Below, one piece after another: positions 1 to 9,240 of a stretch of 64,000 nucleotides of DNA (position 1 is its first letter; each line of letters begins with the position of its first letter). A model generated the notes under the pieces. The model made no database searches. It was not told where the DNA came from and saw only the letters and a program-made list of their open reading frames with translations. This stretch comes from Janthinobacterium rivuli. GTDB lineage: Bacteria > Pseudomonadota > Gammaproteobacteria > Burkholderiales > Burkholderiaceae_D. Location: the NCBI RefSeq assembly GCF_029690045.1, contig NZ_CP121464.1, positions 124,001 to 188,000 on the forward strand. Direction: 5' to 3'. The translations under genes and the position numbers were made by a program.

Positions 1-1
1 G

Positions 2-1507
2 CTGGCCAACGATGCGGGCGGCGTGAAGGCCGACAAATTGTGGCGCGAACACTTGCTGCGCCTGCGCGCCCTCGACGACTATCAACCGCAACTGCCTAGC
101 ACCTTGCAGGCGGACTTGCGCGACTACCAACTGGCCGGCTACGAATGGCTGGCGCGCCTGGCGCACTGGGGCGTGGGCGCCTGCCTGGCCGACGACATGG
201 GTCTCGGCAAGACTTTGCAGGCGCTGGCGCTGATCCTGGCGCGCGCGCCGAACGGCCCGACCCTGGTGGTCGCCCCCACGTCCGTCTGCATGAACTGGAT
301 CAGCGAAGCGCAGCGTTTTGCGCCCACCTTGAACATCAAGCTGTTCGGCAGCGGCGACCGCGCCGACATGCTCGATACCTTGCAACCGTTCGACGTGGTG
401 GTGGCCAGCTACGGCTTGCTACAGCAGGAAGCCACCCTGTTTGCCGGCGTGCGCTGGCATACGATCGTGCTTGACGAAGCGCAAGCCATCAAGAATGGCG
501 CCACCAAGCGCTCGCAAGCCGTGATGGCCCTGCAAGGGGACTTCCGCATGGTGGCCAGCGGCACGCCGCTGGAAAATCATTTGGGCGAATTGTGGAATCT
601 GTTCCGTTTTATTAACCCGGGCTTGCTGGGCACCCTCGACCAGTTTAATTTGCGCTTTGCCGGTCCCATCGAGAAGGATCAGGACAAGCGGGCGGCGGCC
701 GGCGCGCGCTTGCGCTTGCGCCGCCTGATCGCACCCTTCATCCTGCGCCGGACCAAGACGCAAGTGCTGTCGGAGCTGCCATCGCGCACGGAAATCGTGC
801 TGGAAGTGGAATTGTCGCCGCAGGAAACGGCACTGTACGAATCCTTGCGTCGCGAAGCGCTGGAAAAGCTGGCCATGGTGGAAGGGCCGGCATCCAAGAA
901 GGCCATCCAGATCCTGGCCGAGATCATGAAGCTGCGACGCGCCTGCTGCAATCCGCAACTGGTGGCGCCGGAGCTGGGCCTGGCCAGCAGCAAGCTGGCG
1001 GCGTTCGCGCAACTGCTGTCGGGCTTGCTGGAAAACCGCCACAAGGTGCTTGTCTTCAGCCAGTTCGTCGACCATTTGACCCTCATTCGCCAGCACCTGG
1101 AGCAGCATGGCGTCAGTTACCAGTATCTCGACGGCAGCACGCCCATGCAGGAGCGCAAGCGCCGGGTCGACGCCTTCCAGGCGGGCGAAGGCGATGTCTT
1201 CCTGATCAGCCTGAAGGCGGGCGGCATGGGCATCAATCTGACGGCCGCCGATTACGTGATCCACATGGACCCGTGGTGGAACCCGGCCGTGGAAGACCAG
1301 GCCTCGGACCGCGCCCACCGCATGGGGCAATTGCGCCCCGTCACCATTTACCGGCTGGTGGCCAAGCACACGATCGAGGAAGGCATCGTCGAATTGCATC
1401 AGCACAAGCGCGACCTGGCCGACAGCTTATTGGAAGGCAGCGACGCGGCCGCGCGCATGTCGGCCCATGACATGCTAGGCATGCTGCAAGAGGGCTTGAA
1501 AAAATGA
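2..1507 (+). CDS. SNF2/HepA-family DEAD-like helicase, C-terminal part (5' end outside window)
   Basis: This is the ATP-driven motor part of a SNF2-family DNA translocase. The reading frame is open to the left edge, so the start lies upstream; about 501 residues are visible. Motif I is DDMGLGKT (nt ~193-216) and motif II is DEAQ. The SNF2 signature SGTPLENHLGELWNLF follows, then the second RecA lobe with LVFSQF and the arginine-finger motif QASDRAHRMGQ near the C-terminus. The protein ends shortly after this lobe, as in bacterial HepA-like proteins. The GTG at nt 23 is an internal codon and not a believable start, because the frame continues before it. Such proteins remodel protein-DNA or RNA polymerase complexes; the specific partner is unknown. 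A second, separate SNF2 protein lies at 31.7-34.9 kb. Confidence 0.93.
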   Translation: MANDAGGVKADKLWREHLLRLRALDDYQPQLPSTLQADLRDYQLAGYEWLARLAHWGVGACLADDMGLGKTLQALALILARAPNGPTLVVAPTSVCMNWISEAQRFAPTLNIKLFGSGDRADMLDTLQPFDVVVASYGLLQQEATLFAGVRWHTIVLDEAQAIKNGATKRSQAVMALQGDFRMVASGTPLENHLGELWNLFRFINPGLLGTLDQFNLRFAGPIEKDQDKRAAAGARLRLRRLIAPFILRRTKTQVLSELPSRTEIVLEVELSPQETALYESLRREALEKLAMVEGPASKKAIQILAEIMKLRRACCNPQLVAPELGLASSKLAAFAQLLSGLLENRHKVLVFSQFVDHLTLIRQHLEQHGVSYQYLDGSTPMQERKRRVDAFQAGEGDVFLISLKAGGMGINLTAADYVIHMDPWWNPAVEDQASDRAHRMGQLRPVTIYRLVAKHTIEEGIVELHQHKRDLADSLLEGSDAAARMSAHDMLGMLQEGLKK

Positions 1508-1562
1508 ACGGCGAAGCCGCGTTCCATGCGATGATCGTTTTTCCGTTTTTCTTTCCTGCCCC

Positions 1563-2051
1563 ATGACCGACTATATCGCCACCAGCGCCGGCCAGCGCGC
1601 CACTTTTTTGTGCGGCAAATCCTGGACCGCCTACGTCAGCACCTTCCTGATCGCCGTGCTGCTGTTTTTTGCCGCCCTGCCGCTGGCCTTCAAGTACAAC
1701 GCGCGCGCCGCCTTCGTCGTGCTGATCGGCTCGGCCCTGATCGTCGGCTACCGCCTGCTGACGATCCGCAGCTACCAGCTGTACCTCGATGAGGCGGGCG
1801 TGTGGCTGGCCTCCGGTATCTTGCCGTGGAAAAAGAAACTCACGGGCGTGAAATGGCGCGACATGGATGAAGCCGTCTATGAAACGAACTTCTGGAGCTG
1901 GCTGTTCCAGTCCTACACGGTGCGCGTCAGCCAGCGCTACACGCAGGAAACGGAAATCCACGCCACCGGCATGGCGCGCGGCAAGGATGCCGTGGCGGCC
2001 ATCAATGCGCGCCACCAGGAACTGCTGCACGGCAGCGCCATCGTCGTCTAG
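1563..2051 (+). CDS. small membrane protein with bPH2-like (PH-domain) fold
   Basis: A 162-residue protein of unknown function. Two adjacent hydrophobic segments (about residues 24-44 and 48-66) form a membrane hairpin. A basic turn and a cytosolic domain follow, with the strand pattern YQLYLDEAGVWL, KKLTGVKWRDMDEAVY and YTVRVSQRYTQETEIHATGMARG. This pattern looks like the bacterial PH-like domain found after two transmembrane helices in YcxB/YdbT-type proteins; that is inference from layout only. The gene starts 55 nt after the helicase stop and may be cotranscribed with it. No catalytic residues are evident. Confidence 0.75.
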   Translation: MTDYIATSAGQRATFLCGKSWTAYVSTFLIAVLLFFAALPLAFKYNARAAFVVLIGSALIVGYRLLTIRSYQLYLDEAGVWLASGILPWKKKLTGVKWRDMDEAVYETNFWSWLFQSYTVRVSQRYTQETEIHATGMARGKDAVAAINARHQELLHGSAIVV

Positions 2052-2217
2052 CGCCGCGCGCTCCCGGCGCAAAAAACTGCGCAGCGGCGGAAATTAATGC
2101 TAATCTTTGGGCCGCCCAGGCAAGCAAGGCCAACCTTTCAATAGTTGTTTGTTACTTATATTATCAGTTTATTATTTTCTGATGAGGACAAACGACAAAA
2201 TATTCAAGAGATAAACT

Positions 2218-4074
2218 ATGCTGATAAAAAATAAAGTTGCGCTCGCCGCATTGATGATGGCGTTTACCCTGACACCGGCCAGCGCCGCCAAGAAGCCGCA
2301 GAAAAACGGCAAGGCCAGCAGCAGCAAGAAGAAAACCGTCGGCAAGAAAGCGGCCGTCGTCACGGCGGCCACGGCAGCCACGGTCGCGGCCGTCGCCAGC
2401 GAGAACAGCAGCGACCGTTCCATGAATAACCTGAGCGGCCAGTTCCTCACGGCCCTGTGGCGCCTGGATCCGGAAAGCGCGATTTCCGTCGGCAAGTACG
2501 ATGGCGCCGCCAACCTGAGCATTCCCGACGCGGCCAGCCGCCAGAAGCAACTGGCCTTCATCGAAGAATGGCTGGGCAAGTTCGGCAAGCTGAATGCCGG
2601 CAAAATGTCGGACAAGCAACGTACCGACCTGGCCTTGCTGACGAATAAACTGCAATCGGACCGCTGGTACCTGACCACCTTCCGCGAATTCGAATGGAAT
2701 CCCGCCCAGTACAACGTGGCCGGTTCCATCGACTTCATCCTGAACACGGAATACGCGGCCCAGCCGCAGCGCCTGCGCACCTTGCTCAAGCGCATCGCCA
2801 CCGTGCCGCAATACTATGCGGCCGCGCGCGCCAGCATCGTCAACCCCACGCGCGAACACACACAGCTGGCCATCGCCCAAAGCGCCGGCGTGCTCAGCGT
2901 GCTTGACGACCTGAACAAGACGGCGCAGGGCTCCATCCTGACGCCAACGGAAAAACAGCTGTACAACGCGCGCATCGCCGCGGCCCGCACGGCCGTGCAA
3001 GGCTACGCGGCCTGGCTGACGGAACAAGATGCGGCACTGGCGCAGAACGGCAACGCGCGCTCCTTCCGCATCGGCAAGGAGCTGTACGAACAGAAATTTA
3101 CCTACGATATCCAGGCCAGCGTGAGCGCCGAGCAGATGTACCAGAAAGCCCTGGCCGCGCGCGAAAAGCTGCTCGAGCACATGGATAGCCTGTCCGACGA
3201 GCTGTGGGTGAAAACCATGGGCGCCACGGCCAAGCCAGCGGACCGCACGGCGAAGATCGGCATGGTGATCGACAAGCTGTCCAGCAACCACGTGGCAGCC
3301 GCCGATTTCGTGCCGGAAATCCGCCGCCAGATTCCCGAACTGCAGGCATGGGTCACCAGCCACAACCTGCTGACGATGGACCCGAAAAAGCCCCTGGTCG
3401 TGCGTGAAACTCCGGCCTACCAGCGCGGCGTGGCCGGCGCCAGCATCGAGGCGCCCGGCCCGTATCGCCCGCAGGACCGCACTTATTACAACGTGACGCC
3501 GCTCGATGGCGAAACGCCGGAACAGGCGGAAAGCAGCTTGCGCGAATACAACCACTGGATCTTGCAGATCCTGAACATTCACGAAGCCATTCCCGGCCAC
3601 TACACGCAGCTCGTGTACGCCAACAAGTCGCCGTCCTTGGTCAAGTCCATCTTCGGCAATGGCGCCATGATCGAAGGCTGGGCCGTGTATGGCGAGCGCA
3701 TGATGCTCGAATCTGGCTATGGCAACAACGCGCCGGAAATGTGGCTGATGTACTCGAAGTGGAACTTGCGCAGCGTCACCAACACCATCCTCGACTACAG
3801 CGTGCACGTGCTGGGCATGACGGAAGCGCAAGCGCTCGACCTGCTGACGCGCCAGGCCTTCCAGACCCAGCGTGAAGCCAAGGAAAAATGGCGCCGTGTG
3901 CAGCTGAGCTCGGTGCAACTGACCAGCTATTTCAGCGGCTACAGCGAAATCATGGACTTGCGCGAACAGCGCAAGCAGGCGCTGGGCAACAAGTTCGTGC
4001 TGAAGGATTTCCACGAGCAATTCCTCAGCTACGGCAGCGCGCCCGTGAAAGTCATCAAGGAACTGATGAATTAA
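2218..4074 (+). CDS. DUF885 family exported putative metallopeptidase
   Basis: A 618-residue protein with an N-terminal signal peptide (MLIKNKVALAALMMAFTLTP, probable cleavage after ASA). A Lys/Ala-rich linker follows (residues ~22-60), then a long alpha-helical body. The DUF885 hallmark HEAIPGHY lies at residues 455-462; with the downstream GWAVYGERMMLE it would supply zinc ligands and the catalytic glutamate of a carboxypeptidase-like fold. The family's substrate is not established, so peptidase activity is inferred. An AT-rich 166-bp region separates it from the preceding gene and probably carries its promoter. A strong intrinsic terminator follows the stop, so it is likely monocistronic. 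Confidence 0.88.
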   Translation: MLIKNKVALAALMMAFTLTPASAAKKPQKNGKASSSKKKTVGKKAAVVTAATAATVAAVASENSSDRSMNNLSGQFLTALWRLDPESAISVGKYDGAANLSIPDAASRQKQLAFIEEWLGKFGKLNAGKMSDKQRTDLALLTNKLQSDRWYLTTFREFEWNPAQYNVAGSIDFILNTEYAAQPQRLRTLLKRIATVPQYYAAARASIVNPTREHTQLAIAQSAGVLSVLDDLNKTAQGSILTPTEKQLYNARIAAARTAVQGYAAWLTEQDAALAQNGNARSFRIGKELYEQKFTYDIQASVSAEQMYQKALAAREKLLEHMDSLSDELWVKTMGATAKPADRTAKIGMVIDKLSSNHVAAADFVPEIRRQIPELQAWVTSHNLLTMDPKKPLVVRETPAYQRGVAGASIEAPGPYRPQDRTYYNVTPLDGETPEQAESSLREYNHWILQILNIHEAIPGHYTQLVYANKSPSLVKSIFGNGAMIEGWAVYGERMMLESGYGNNAPEMWLMYSKWNLRSVTNTILDYSVHVLGMTEAQALDLLTRQAFQTQREAKEKWRRVQLSSVQLTSYFSGYSEIMDLREQRKQALGNKFVLKDFHEQFLSYGSAPVKVIKELMN

Positions 4075-4096
4075 GCGGTACGCCTTCATACCTTGC

Positions 4097-4120
4097 AAAG
4101 GGCGCCGCGGCGCCCTTTTT
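4097..4120 (+). terminator. intrinsic terminator of the DUF885 gene
   Basis: Perfect stem GGGCGCC-GC-GGCGCCC immediately followed by TTTTT, about 25 nt after the stop codon of the DUF885 gene. This is a textbook Rho-independent terminator. Confidence 0.85.
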
Positions 4121-4246
4121 GCATGCGTTTGCGCTGCCGCAAACCACCGGCATGCCGCTCCATTAAGCTGACGGGAAGGCAAGCGCCACCGTACTCCTCA
4201 CTGGCAATTGCCGATTTTCCTGCTAGGCTGGATATCAGGAGCGTCC

Positions 4247-4627
4247 ATGCATATGCCCATCCAGTTCGACACCCTCGATTACGCCAAACGCCTCGCCTCG
4301 GCCGGCGTACCCACGCAGCAGGCGGAAGCCCATGCCACGGCCTTGGGCGAAGTACTGGGTTCGGCCGTGGTCGTGCATGGCGAACTGGCGGCCCTGGAGC
4401 GCAATCTGCTGGGGGAAATCAAGCTGGTGGCGCAAAAGGTCGATACCAGAGTGGATGCACTGGAACTGAAATTCGATACCAGAATAGATGCACTGGAGCA
4501 AAAATTCGACGCCCGCCTGGAACGTCTGGACTTGCGCCATGGCGCGGACATGAAGCACGTCTATTGGATGATGAGCACCCTGATCCTGCTGAACCTGGGC
4601 ATCCTCAGCAAACTGATGCTGCAGTAA
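4247..4627 (+). CDS. small coiled-coil protein with C-terminal membrane anchor (DUF1640-like)
   Basis: A 126-residue protein. The ATG at 4247 is chosen because AGGAG (4237-4241) lies 5 nt upstream. The N-terminal part (FDTLDYAKRLASAGVPTQQAEAHA) resembles the DUF1640/CCDC90 type. It is followed by a charged coiled coil and a C-terminal hydrophobic segment (MMSTLILLNLGILSKLML). The coiled coil contains three consecutive 11-residue units, of the form KVDTRVDALEL, KFDTRIDALEQ and KFDARLERLDL, encoded by 33-bp repeats. The role is unknown; proteins of this type are often small tail-anchored membrane proteins. It has its own terminator. Confidence 0.8.
   Translation: MHMPIQFDTLDYAKRLASAGVPTQQAEAHATALGEVLGSAVVVHGELAALERNLLGEIKLVAQKVDTRVDALELKFDTRIDALEQKFDARLERLDLRHGADMKHVYWMMSTLILLNLGILSKLMLQ
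4436..4534 (+). repeat. three 33-bp in-frame repeats encoding hendecads
   Basis: Units at 4436-4468, 4469-4501 and 4502-4534. The first two share the run TTCGATACCAGA or GTCGATACCAGA followed by GATGCACTGGA and are nearly identical; the third has diverged. Each unit adds exactly one 11-residue coiled-coil repeat. Confidence 0.85.
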
Positions 4628-4652
4628 GCACTCACCAAGTGACTGCCCAAAG

Positions 4653-4689
4653 AAAAAGCCGCTGCTCACGAAAGAGGCCAGCGGCTTTT
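4653..4689. terminator. bidirectional terminator between convergent genes
   Basis: Stem AAAAGCCGCTG (4654-4664) pairs with CAGCGGCTTTT (4679-4689). A/T tracts on both sides serve the plus-strand coiled-coil gene and the minus-strand tatABC end. Confidence 0.85.
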
Positions 4690-4711
4690 GCTTGCGCGTA
4701 TTGCAAATCGT

Positions 4712-5467
4712 CTAGGACGCTTCTTCCGGTGCCTGGGTTGCCTTGACGAAGATGGGCGCCACCAGCAAGCCCAGCTCGAACAGCAGGCACATCGGGATGG
4801 CCAGCGAGAACTGGCTGACCACGTCCGGCGGCGTGACGATGGCGGCAATCACGAAGGCGCCCACGATGATGTAGGGACGCACTTCCTTGAGTTTCGCGAT
4901 GGAAACCAGTCCCATGCGCACGAGGATCACCACCACCACGGGCACTTCGAAGGTGGCGCCAAAGGCCAGGCACATCGACATGACGAAATCGAGGTAGTTT
5001 TCAATATCGGGCGTTACCGCGATCGACGAGGGCGAAAAGTCGCTGATGAAGTGGAAGACGCGGCCAAACACAAAGAAATAGCAGAAGGCCACGCCGGCCA
5101 TGAACAACAGGGAAGACGAGATGACCAGCGGCGCGATCAGGCGTTTTTCATGCGTGTACAGGCCGGGGGCGATAAACGCCCACATCTGGTACAGCACCCA
5201 GGGCAAGGCGACGATGAAGGCGATCACCAGGGTCACTTTCATCGGCACCAGGAAGGGCGAGATAACGCCGGTGGCGATCATTTTCGAGCCGGCCGGCAGC
5301 GAGGCGATCATCGGCGCGGCAATAAAATCATAGATATGCGAAGGGCCGGGCCAGTAAAACAGCACGGCGCAGACGACGGCGATACCGATCGAGGCCTTGA
5401 CCAGGCGGTTGCGCAGCTCGACCAGATGCGAGATAAAAGTTTCTTCCACCGGGGATTTGCTACTCAT
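4712..5467 (-). CDS. tatC: Sec-independent protein translocase subunit TatC
   Basis: A 251-residue polytopic inner-membrane protein and the signal-peptide receptor of the twin-arginine translocase. It begins with the typical N-terminal segment EETFISHLVELRNRLVKA, whose glutamate and surrounding residues recognise the twin-arginine signal. Six hydrophobic segments follow, with the FYWPGPSHIYDFIAAP loop and KRLIAPLVI. The length is typical of the family. The start codon overlaps the tatB stop by 4 nt (ATGA), indicating translational coupling. It is the last gene of the long minus-strand block and is followed by the bidirectional terminator. Confidence 0.97.
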   Translation of the reverse strand: MSSKSPVEETFISHLVELRNRLVKASIGIAVVCAVLFYWPGPSHIYDFIAAPMIASLPAGSKMIATGVISPFLVPMKVTLVIAFIVALPWVLYQMWAFIAPGLYTHEKRLIAPLVISSSLLFMAGVAFCYFFVFGRVFHFISDFSPSSIAVTPDIENYLDFVMSMCLAFGATFEVPVVVVILVRMGLVSIAKLKEVRPYIIVGAFVIAAIVTPPDVVSQFSLAIPMCLLFELGLLVAPIFVKATQAPEEAS

Positions 5468-5997
5468 GAGTAAAAGGAGGAGGAACTGGCGCGCGGACGG
5501 AAGCGCGCCACGCGGGCGGCCGCCGACTGCACGTGCAGCTTGCCGCCGTGGCGCTGCTTGTACCAGCCAGGGATGGCGGAATTGCGCACCAGCTTCTTGC
5601 GGCGGAATTCGCGCGCCTTGCGGGCCAGGTCTTCATTGGTGGCGCGCAGCATGGCTTCATGGGCATCGTGATGCACATCATACGAGCTCGAATCGCCGCG
5701 CCAGGCGTTTTCCACCTCGGCCAGGTTGCCGGAGATCGAGTTTTCCACGCCATGCATGGATTTCTCCACGCTTTGCTTGACGGAATGGGCCGCATCCTGC
5801 ACTTCCTTCTGCAGGTTTTTCAGCTCTTCCATTTCAATTTCGCGCGAGACTTCGGATTTCACCTGGTTCAGGTAGCGTTGCGCGCGGCCATACAGAGTAC
5901 CGGCCATGCGCGCCACTTTCGGCAACTTTTCAGGGCCGATGACTATCAACGCAACCACGCCGATGATGGCGATTTTAGAGAGACCGAGATCGATCAT
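5464..5997 (-). CDS. tatB: Sec-independent protein translocase subunit TatB
   Basis: A 177-residue protein with one N-terminal membrane helix (MIDLGLSKIAIIGVVALIVIG) and the conserved PEKLP motif that starts the amphipathic helix. A long charged coiled region and a basic, Ser/Arg-rich tail follow. With TatC it forms the substrate-binding complex. The PEKLP motif and the length distinguish it from TatA. It lies between tatA (48 nt upstream) and tatC (4-nt overlap). Confidence 0.95.
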   Translation of the reverse strand: MIDLGLSKIAIIGVVALIVIGPEKLPKVARMAGTLYGRAQRYLNQVKSEVSREIEMEELKNLQKEVQDAAHSVKQSVEKSMHGVENSISGNLAEVENAWRGDSSSYDVHHDAHEAMLRATNEDLARKAREFRRKKLVRNSAIPGWYKQRHGGKLHVQSAAARVARFRPRASSSSFYS

Positions 5998-6045
5998 AAG
6001 CGGACAAGGGCTGTTACCGGACGAGGCAAGCGCCCCGCCACGCTA

Positions 6046-6282
6046 TCAGAACTTGCTTTTCTCTTTCGTCTCGACGTCGATGGTGCTTTTGTCGGCCACT
6101 TGCGATGGCGCAGCAGGAGGGGGATTAGCTGCCGGGGCGTCATCTTCGCCCTTGACGCCATCCTTGAAGCCTTTGACGGCCTTGCCGATATCACCGCCGA
6201 TATTGCCCAGTTTCTTGGTGCCGAAGACCAGCATGACGATGACCAGAACGATTACCCAGTGCCAAATACTCAATGAACCCAT
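6046..6282 (-). CDS. tatA: Sec-independent protein translocase subunit TatA
   Basis: A 78-residue protein with one N-terminal membrane helix ([17 protein letters not shown]) and the TatA hinge FGTKKL. The amphipathic helix [14 protein letters not shown] and an acidic/Pro-rich tail follow. It forms the protein-conducting assembly of the Tat system. The start MGSLSIW is chosen because AAGGAGA lies just upstream and the family begins here; an in-frame extension to 6324 is unlikely. Confidence 0.95.
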   Translation of the reverse strand: MGSLSIWHWVIVLVIVMLVFGTKKLGNIGGDIGKAVKGFKDGVKGEDDAPAANPPPAAPSQVADKSTIDVETKEKSKF

Positions 6283-6362
6283 CACATTCTCCTTGCGGGA
6301 CGGTGCCCGAATAGCGTCAACCAATGCCGGTAGTATACACGTGAACCCGGCGCGCAGCGAAA

Positions 6363-6734
6363 TCAGTGTTGACCGCGCCAGGGACGGGGACCGCCGTACA
6401 CATGCATGTGCAAGTGATACACCTCTTGCCCGCCGTTCGGGCCGCTGTTGAGCATGGTCTTGAAGCCGCCGGCAGGCGTGCCATCGGCGTCATACGTGAC
6501 GGCGCAGCCAAACTCGGCAGCGAGTTTCGGCGCCAGGCGCAGCAGCTTGCCCAGCATGTCCGTATGGCTGTCGTCGCAGTCGGACAGGCTGGCCACGTGG
6601 CGTTTCGGGATCAGCAGCAGGTGCACGGGGGCGGCCGGGTTGATATCCTTGAAGGCCAGCAAGTCCTCGTCCTCATACACGATGGACGCAGGAATTTGTT
6701 TTGCAGCAATCTTGCAGAAAATACAGTTATCCAC
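6363..6734 (-). CDS. HIT-family (histidine triad) nucleotide-binding protein
   Basis: A 123-residue HINT-like purine nucleoside phosphoramidase. It has the N-terminal zinc-type CIFCKI motif and the catalytic triad region [11 protein letters not shown] (H-x-H-x-H) near the C-terminus. The family hydrolyses AMP-lysine and related phosphoramidates; the physiological substrate is uncertain. It follows hisE by 15 nt and is probably transcribed with the his genes, a placement frequent in Burkholderiales. Confidence 0.93.
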   Translation of the reverse strand: MDNCIFCKIAAKQIPASIVYEDEDLLAFKDINPAAPVHLLLIPKRHVASLSDCDDSHTDMLGKLLRLAPKLAAEFGCAVTYDADGTPAGGFKTMLNSGPNGGQEVYHLHMHVYGGPRPWRGQH

Positions 6735-6749
6735 GCACGCTCCAGTAGG

Positions 6750-7121
6750 TCAGTGTTTGTCTGTTTCGCCGGCGTCGCGCAATTCATCCTTGCGTGCCGC
6801 CTTTTCTTCCAGGCCGGACAAGCCTTCGCGGCGCGCCAGCTCGTCGAGCACCTGCTGCGGCGTCAGGTCGAACTGCGCCAGCATCACCAAGCTGTGAAAC
6901 CACAGGTCGGCGCATTCGTACAGGACCTTCGACGGGTCGTTGTCGCGGCGCGCATCCTTGGCGGCCATCACGGTTTCCGTCGCCTCTTCGCCGATTTTTT
7001 TCAAAATCGCATCGTCGCCCTTGGCAAACAGGCGCGCGACATACGAGGTGGCGGGGTCGCCACCGTTGGCCAGCTTGCGCGATTCGATCACGGCGGCCAG
7101 GCGCTTCAGGGTTTCACTCAT
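6750..7121 (-). CDS. hisE: phosphoribosyl-ATP pyrophosphatase
   Basis: A 123-residue enzyme of histidine step 2, hydrolysing PR-ATP to PR-AMP and PPi. The all-alpha MazG-like fold is visible as [21 protein letters not shown] and [21 protein letters not shown]; the EExxE and ExxD residues bind magnesium. It is a separate gene here and not fused to hisI, as in most betaproteobacteria. Its start overlaps the hisI stop by 4 nt. Confidence 0.95.
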   Translation of the reverse strand: MSETLKRLAAVIESRKLANGGDPATSYVARLFAKGDDAILKKIGEEATETVMAAKDARRDNDPSKVLYECADLWFHSLVMLAQFDLTPQQVLDELARREGLSGLEEKAARKDELRDAGETDKH

Positions 7122-7555
7122 TTGCTCTTGCTTTCCGCGTAAATCGTCTCAGGATCTTTCAGGACGGGGTCGGTGACTTGCCATTCGCCCGTTTTTTCAT
7201 CGCCTTCAAATTTCTGGAAGAAGCACGAGTGGCGGCCCGTATGGCAGGCGATGCCGCCCGCCTGCTCGATTTTCAGCAAGACCACGTCTTCGTCGCAATC
7301 GAGGCGGATTTCCAGCACCTTTTGCGTGTGGCCCGATTCTTCGCCCTTGTGCCACAGTTTCTTGCGCGAACGGCTCCAGTACACGGCTTCGCCCAGCTCC
7401 ACCGTGCGCGCCAGCGCGTCGCGGTTCATCCAGGCAAACATCAGCACGTCATTGCTGCCCGCTTCCTGCGCGATCACGGGCACGAGGCCGTGCTCGTCCC
7501 ATTTGACCTTTTTCAGCCACTTGGCATTGCTTGCTACGATGGTTCCGTTTTGCAT
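7118..7555 (-). CDS. hisI: phosphoribosyl-AMP cyclohydrolase
   Basis: A 145-residue zinc enzyme of histidine step 3, opening the adenine ring of PR-AMP. Conserved elements are [12 protein letters not shown], the [16 protein letters not shown] loop, DCDEDV (magnesium ligands) and [11 protein letters not shown] with the zinc cysteines. It is coupled to hisE downstream by an ATGA overlap. Confidence 0.96.
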   Translation of the reverse strand: MQNGTIVASNAKWLKKVKWDEHGLVPVIAQEAGSNDVLMFAWMNRDALARTVELGEAVYWSRSRKKLWHKGEESGHTQKVLEIRLDCDEDVVLLKIEQAGGIACHTGRHSCFFQKFEGDEKTGEWQVTDPVLKDPETIYAESKSK

Positions 7556-7589
7556 GTTCTTCTATCCTGCTGATATTGACTGCTGCTAT

Positions 7590-8351
7590 TTACGCCAGGC
7601 GCATGGGAATGCCCTGCTGCGCCATGAACCGCTTGGCTTCCTGCACCGTGTGCTGGCCATAGTGGAAGATGCTGGCGGCCAGCACGGCGTCCGCGCGGCC
7701 CACCTTGATGCCGTCGACCAGGTCTTGCAAGCCGCCCACGCCGCCCGAGGCGATCACGGGAATGCTGACGGCGTCGGACACGCCGCGCGTCAGGCCCAGG
7801 TCGAAGCCGACCTTGGTGCCGTCGCGGTCCATGCTGGTGAGCAAGATCTCGCCGGCGCCCAGGCTTTCCATTTTACGCGCCCATGCGAACGCGTCCAGGC
7901 CCGTGGCGGTGCGTCCGCCATGGGTAAACACTTCCCACTTGCCGGGCGACACTTGTTTGGCGTCGATGGCGACGACGATGCATTGCGAGCCGTGCTTTTG
8001 CGACGCCTCAAACACCAGTTGGGGATTCGTCACGGCCGAGGTGTTGATGCTGACCTTGTCGGCGCCCGCGTTGAGCAGCCGGCGCACGTCTTCCACCACG
8101 CGCACGCCGCCACCCACGGTCAGCGGAATGAACACTTGCGACGCCACGGCTTCGATGATGTCGAAGATCAGGCCGCGGTTGTCGCTGGACGCGGTAATGT
8201 CGAGGAAAGTGATTTCGTCGGCGCCCTGCTCGTCATAGCGGCGGGCGATTTCCACCGGGTCGCCGGCATCGCGCAATTCCGTGAAATTGACGCCTTTGAC
8301 GACGCGGCCATTGGTCACGTCGAGGCAGGGGATGATACGTTTTGCAAGCAT
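7590..8351 (-). CDS. hisF: imidazole glycerol phosphate synthase cyclase subunit
   Basis: A 253-residue (beta/alpha)8 barrel that uses ammonia from HisH to convert PRFAR to IGP and AICAR. The start [12 protein letters not shown] is the conserved family start with the catalytic aspartate (Asp11 type); an in-frame extension to 8393 is not expected. Other landmarks are the second catalytic Asp in [17 protein letters not shown] and the phosphate-binding VGGGVR and ASGGVG loops. It sits 60 nt after hisA. Confidence 0.97.
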   Translation of the reverse strand: MLAKRIIPCLDVTNGRVVKGVNFTELRDAGDPVEIARRYDEQGADEITFLDITASSDNRGLIFDIIEAVASQVFIPLTVGGGVRVVEDVRRLLNAGADKVSINTSAVTNPQLVFEASQKHGSQCIVVAIDAKQVSPGKWEVFTHGGRTATGLDAFAWARKMESLGAGEILLTSMDRDGTKVGFDLGLTRGVSDAVSIPVIASGGVGGLQDLVDGIKVGRADAVLAASIFHYGQHTVQEAKRFMAQQGIPMRLA

Positions 8352-8411
8352 GATGGTATCCAGATTGTCGCCAGGCCGGGCGTGCGCAGGCACGCTCCCG
8401 GCCGGGCTGGC

Positions 8412-9185
8412 TTAAACGGCGGCGTCGGTCAGTGCGTCGGCGCGTTCTTGCGCCTGCGCCAGGTCGATCGTGCCTTCATAGATGGAACGGCCGCAGATCA
8501 CGCCTTCGATGCCTTCGGCCTGGACCGCGCACAGCGCTTCCACGTCGCCGATATTGTGCAGGCCGCCCGAGGCGATGACGGGGATCTTGACGGCTTGCGC
8601 CAGCTTGACGGTGGCGTCGATATTGATGCCGCCCATCATGCCGTCGCGGCCGATGTCCGTGTAAATGATCGATTCGACGCCGTAGGCTTCGAATTTTTTC
8701 GCCAGGTCGATCACTTCGTGGCCCGACATCTTGCTCCAGCCATCCGTTGCCACTTTACCATCCTTGGCATCGAGGCCGACGATGATGTGGCCGGGGAAGG
8801 CGCTGCAGGCATCGTGCAGGAAGCCGGGGCTTTTCACGGCCGCCGTGCCGATGATGATGTAGGTAATGCCGGCGTCGAGGTAGCGCTCGATGGTGTCGAG
8901 GTCGCGGATGCCGCCGCCCAGCTGCACGGGGATTTCCTCGATGTCGTTTTCCACGGCGAAATCCTGCACGGCTTTCAGGATGGCCTTGACGGCGCCTTCA
9001 TTCTTCGGCTTGCCGGCAAAGGCGCCGTTCAGGTCGACCAGGTGCAGCCGGCGCGCGCCTTGCATCAGCCAATGGCGGGCCATGTCGGCCGGGTCTTCGG
9101 AAAATACGGTGGCAAGTTCCATATCGCCTTGTTTCAGGCGTACGCAGTGACCGTCTTTGAGGTCGATGGCGGGAATGAGCAGCAT
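8412..9185 (-). CDS. hisA: phosphoribosylformimino-5-aminoimidazole carboxamide ribotide isomerase
   Basis: A 257-residue barrel enzyme of histidine step 4. It begins [17 protein letters not shown] with the catalytic Asp, and has the second catalytic Asp in [12 protein letters not shown] plus phosphate loops LGGGIRD and ASGGL. It shares the half-barrel pattern with the neighbouring HisF. It lies 55 nt after hisH. Confidence 0.97.
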   Translation of the reverse strand: MLLIPAIDLKDGHCVRLKQGDMELATVFSEDPADMARHWLMQGARRLHLVDLNGAFAGKPKNEGAVKAILKAVQDFAVENDIEEIPVQLGGGIRDLDTIERYLDAGITYIIIGTAAVKSPGFLHDACSAFPGHIIVGLDAKDGKVATDGWSKMSGHEVIDLAKKFEAYGVESIIYTDIGRDGMMGGINIDATVKLAQAVKIPVIASGGLHNIGDVEALCAVQAEGIEGVICGRSIYEGTIDLAQAQERADALTDAAV

Positions 9186-9240
9186 GGTCAGTGTGATTTA
9201 AAAGTGAGTGAAAGGCGGACAAAAAGCCGGAGAGCTAACG

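Noticed and set aside
2164..4182. 672-residue minus-strand frame opposite the DUF885 gene
   Set aside because: Antisense shadow. The plus-strand gene has a signal peptide and the HEAIPGH motif.
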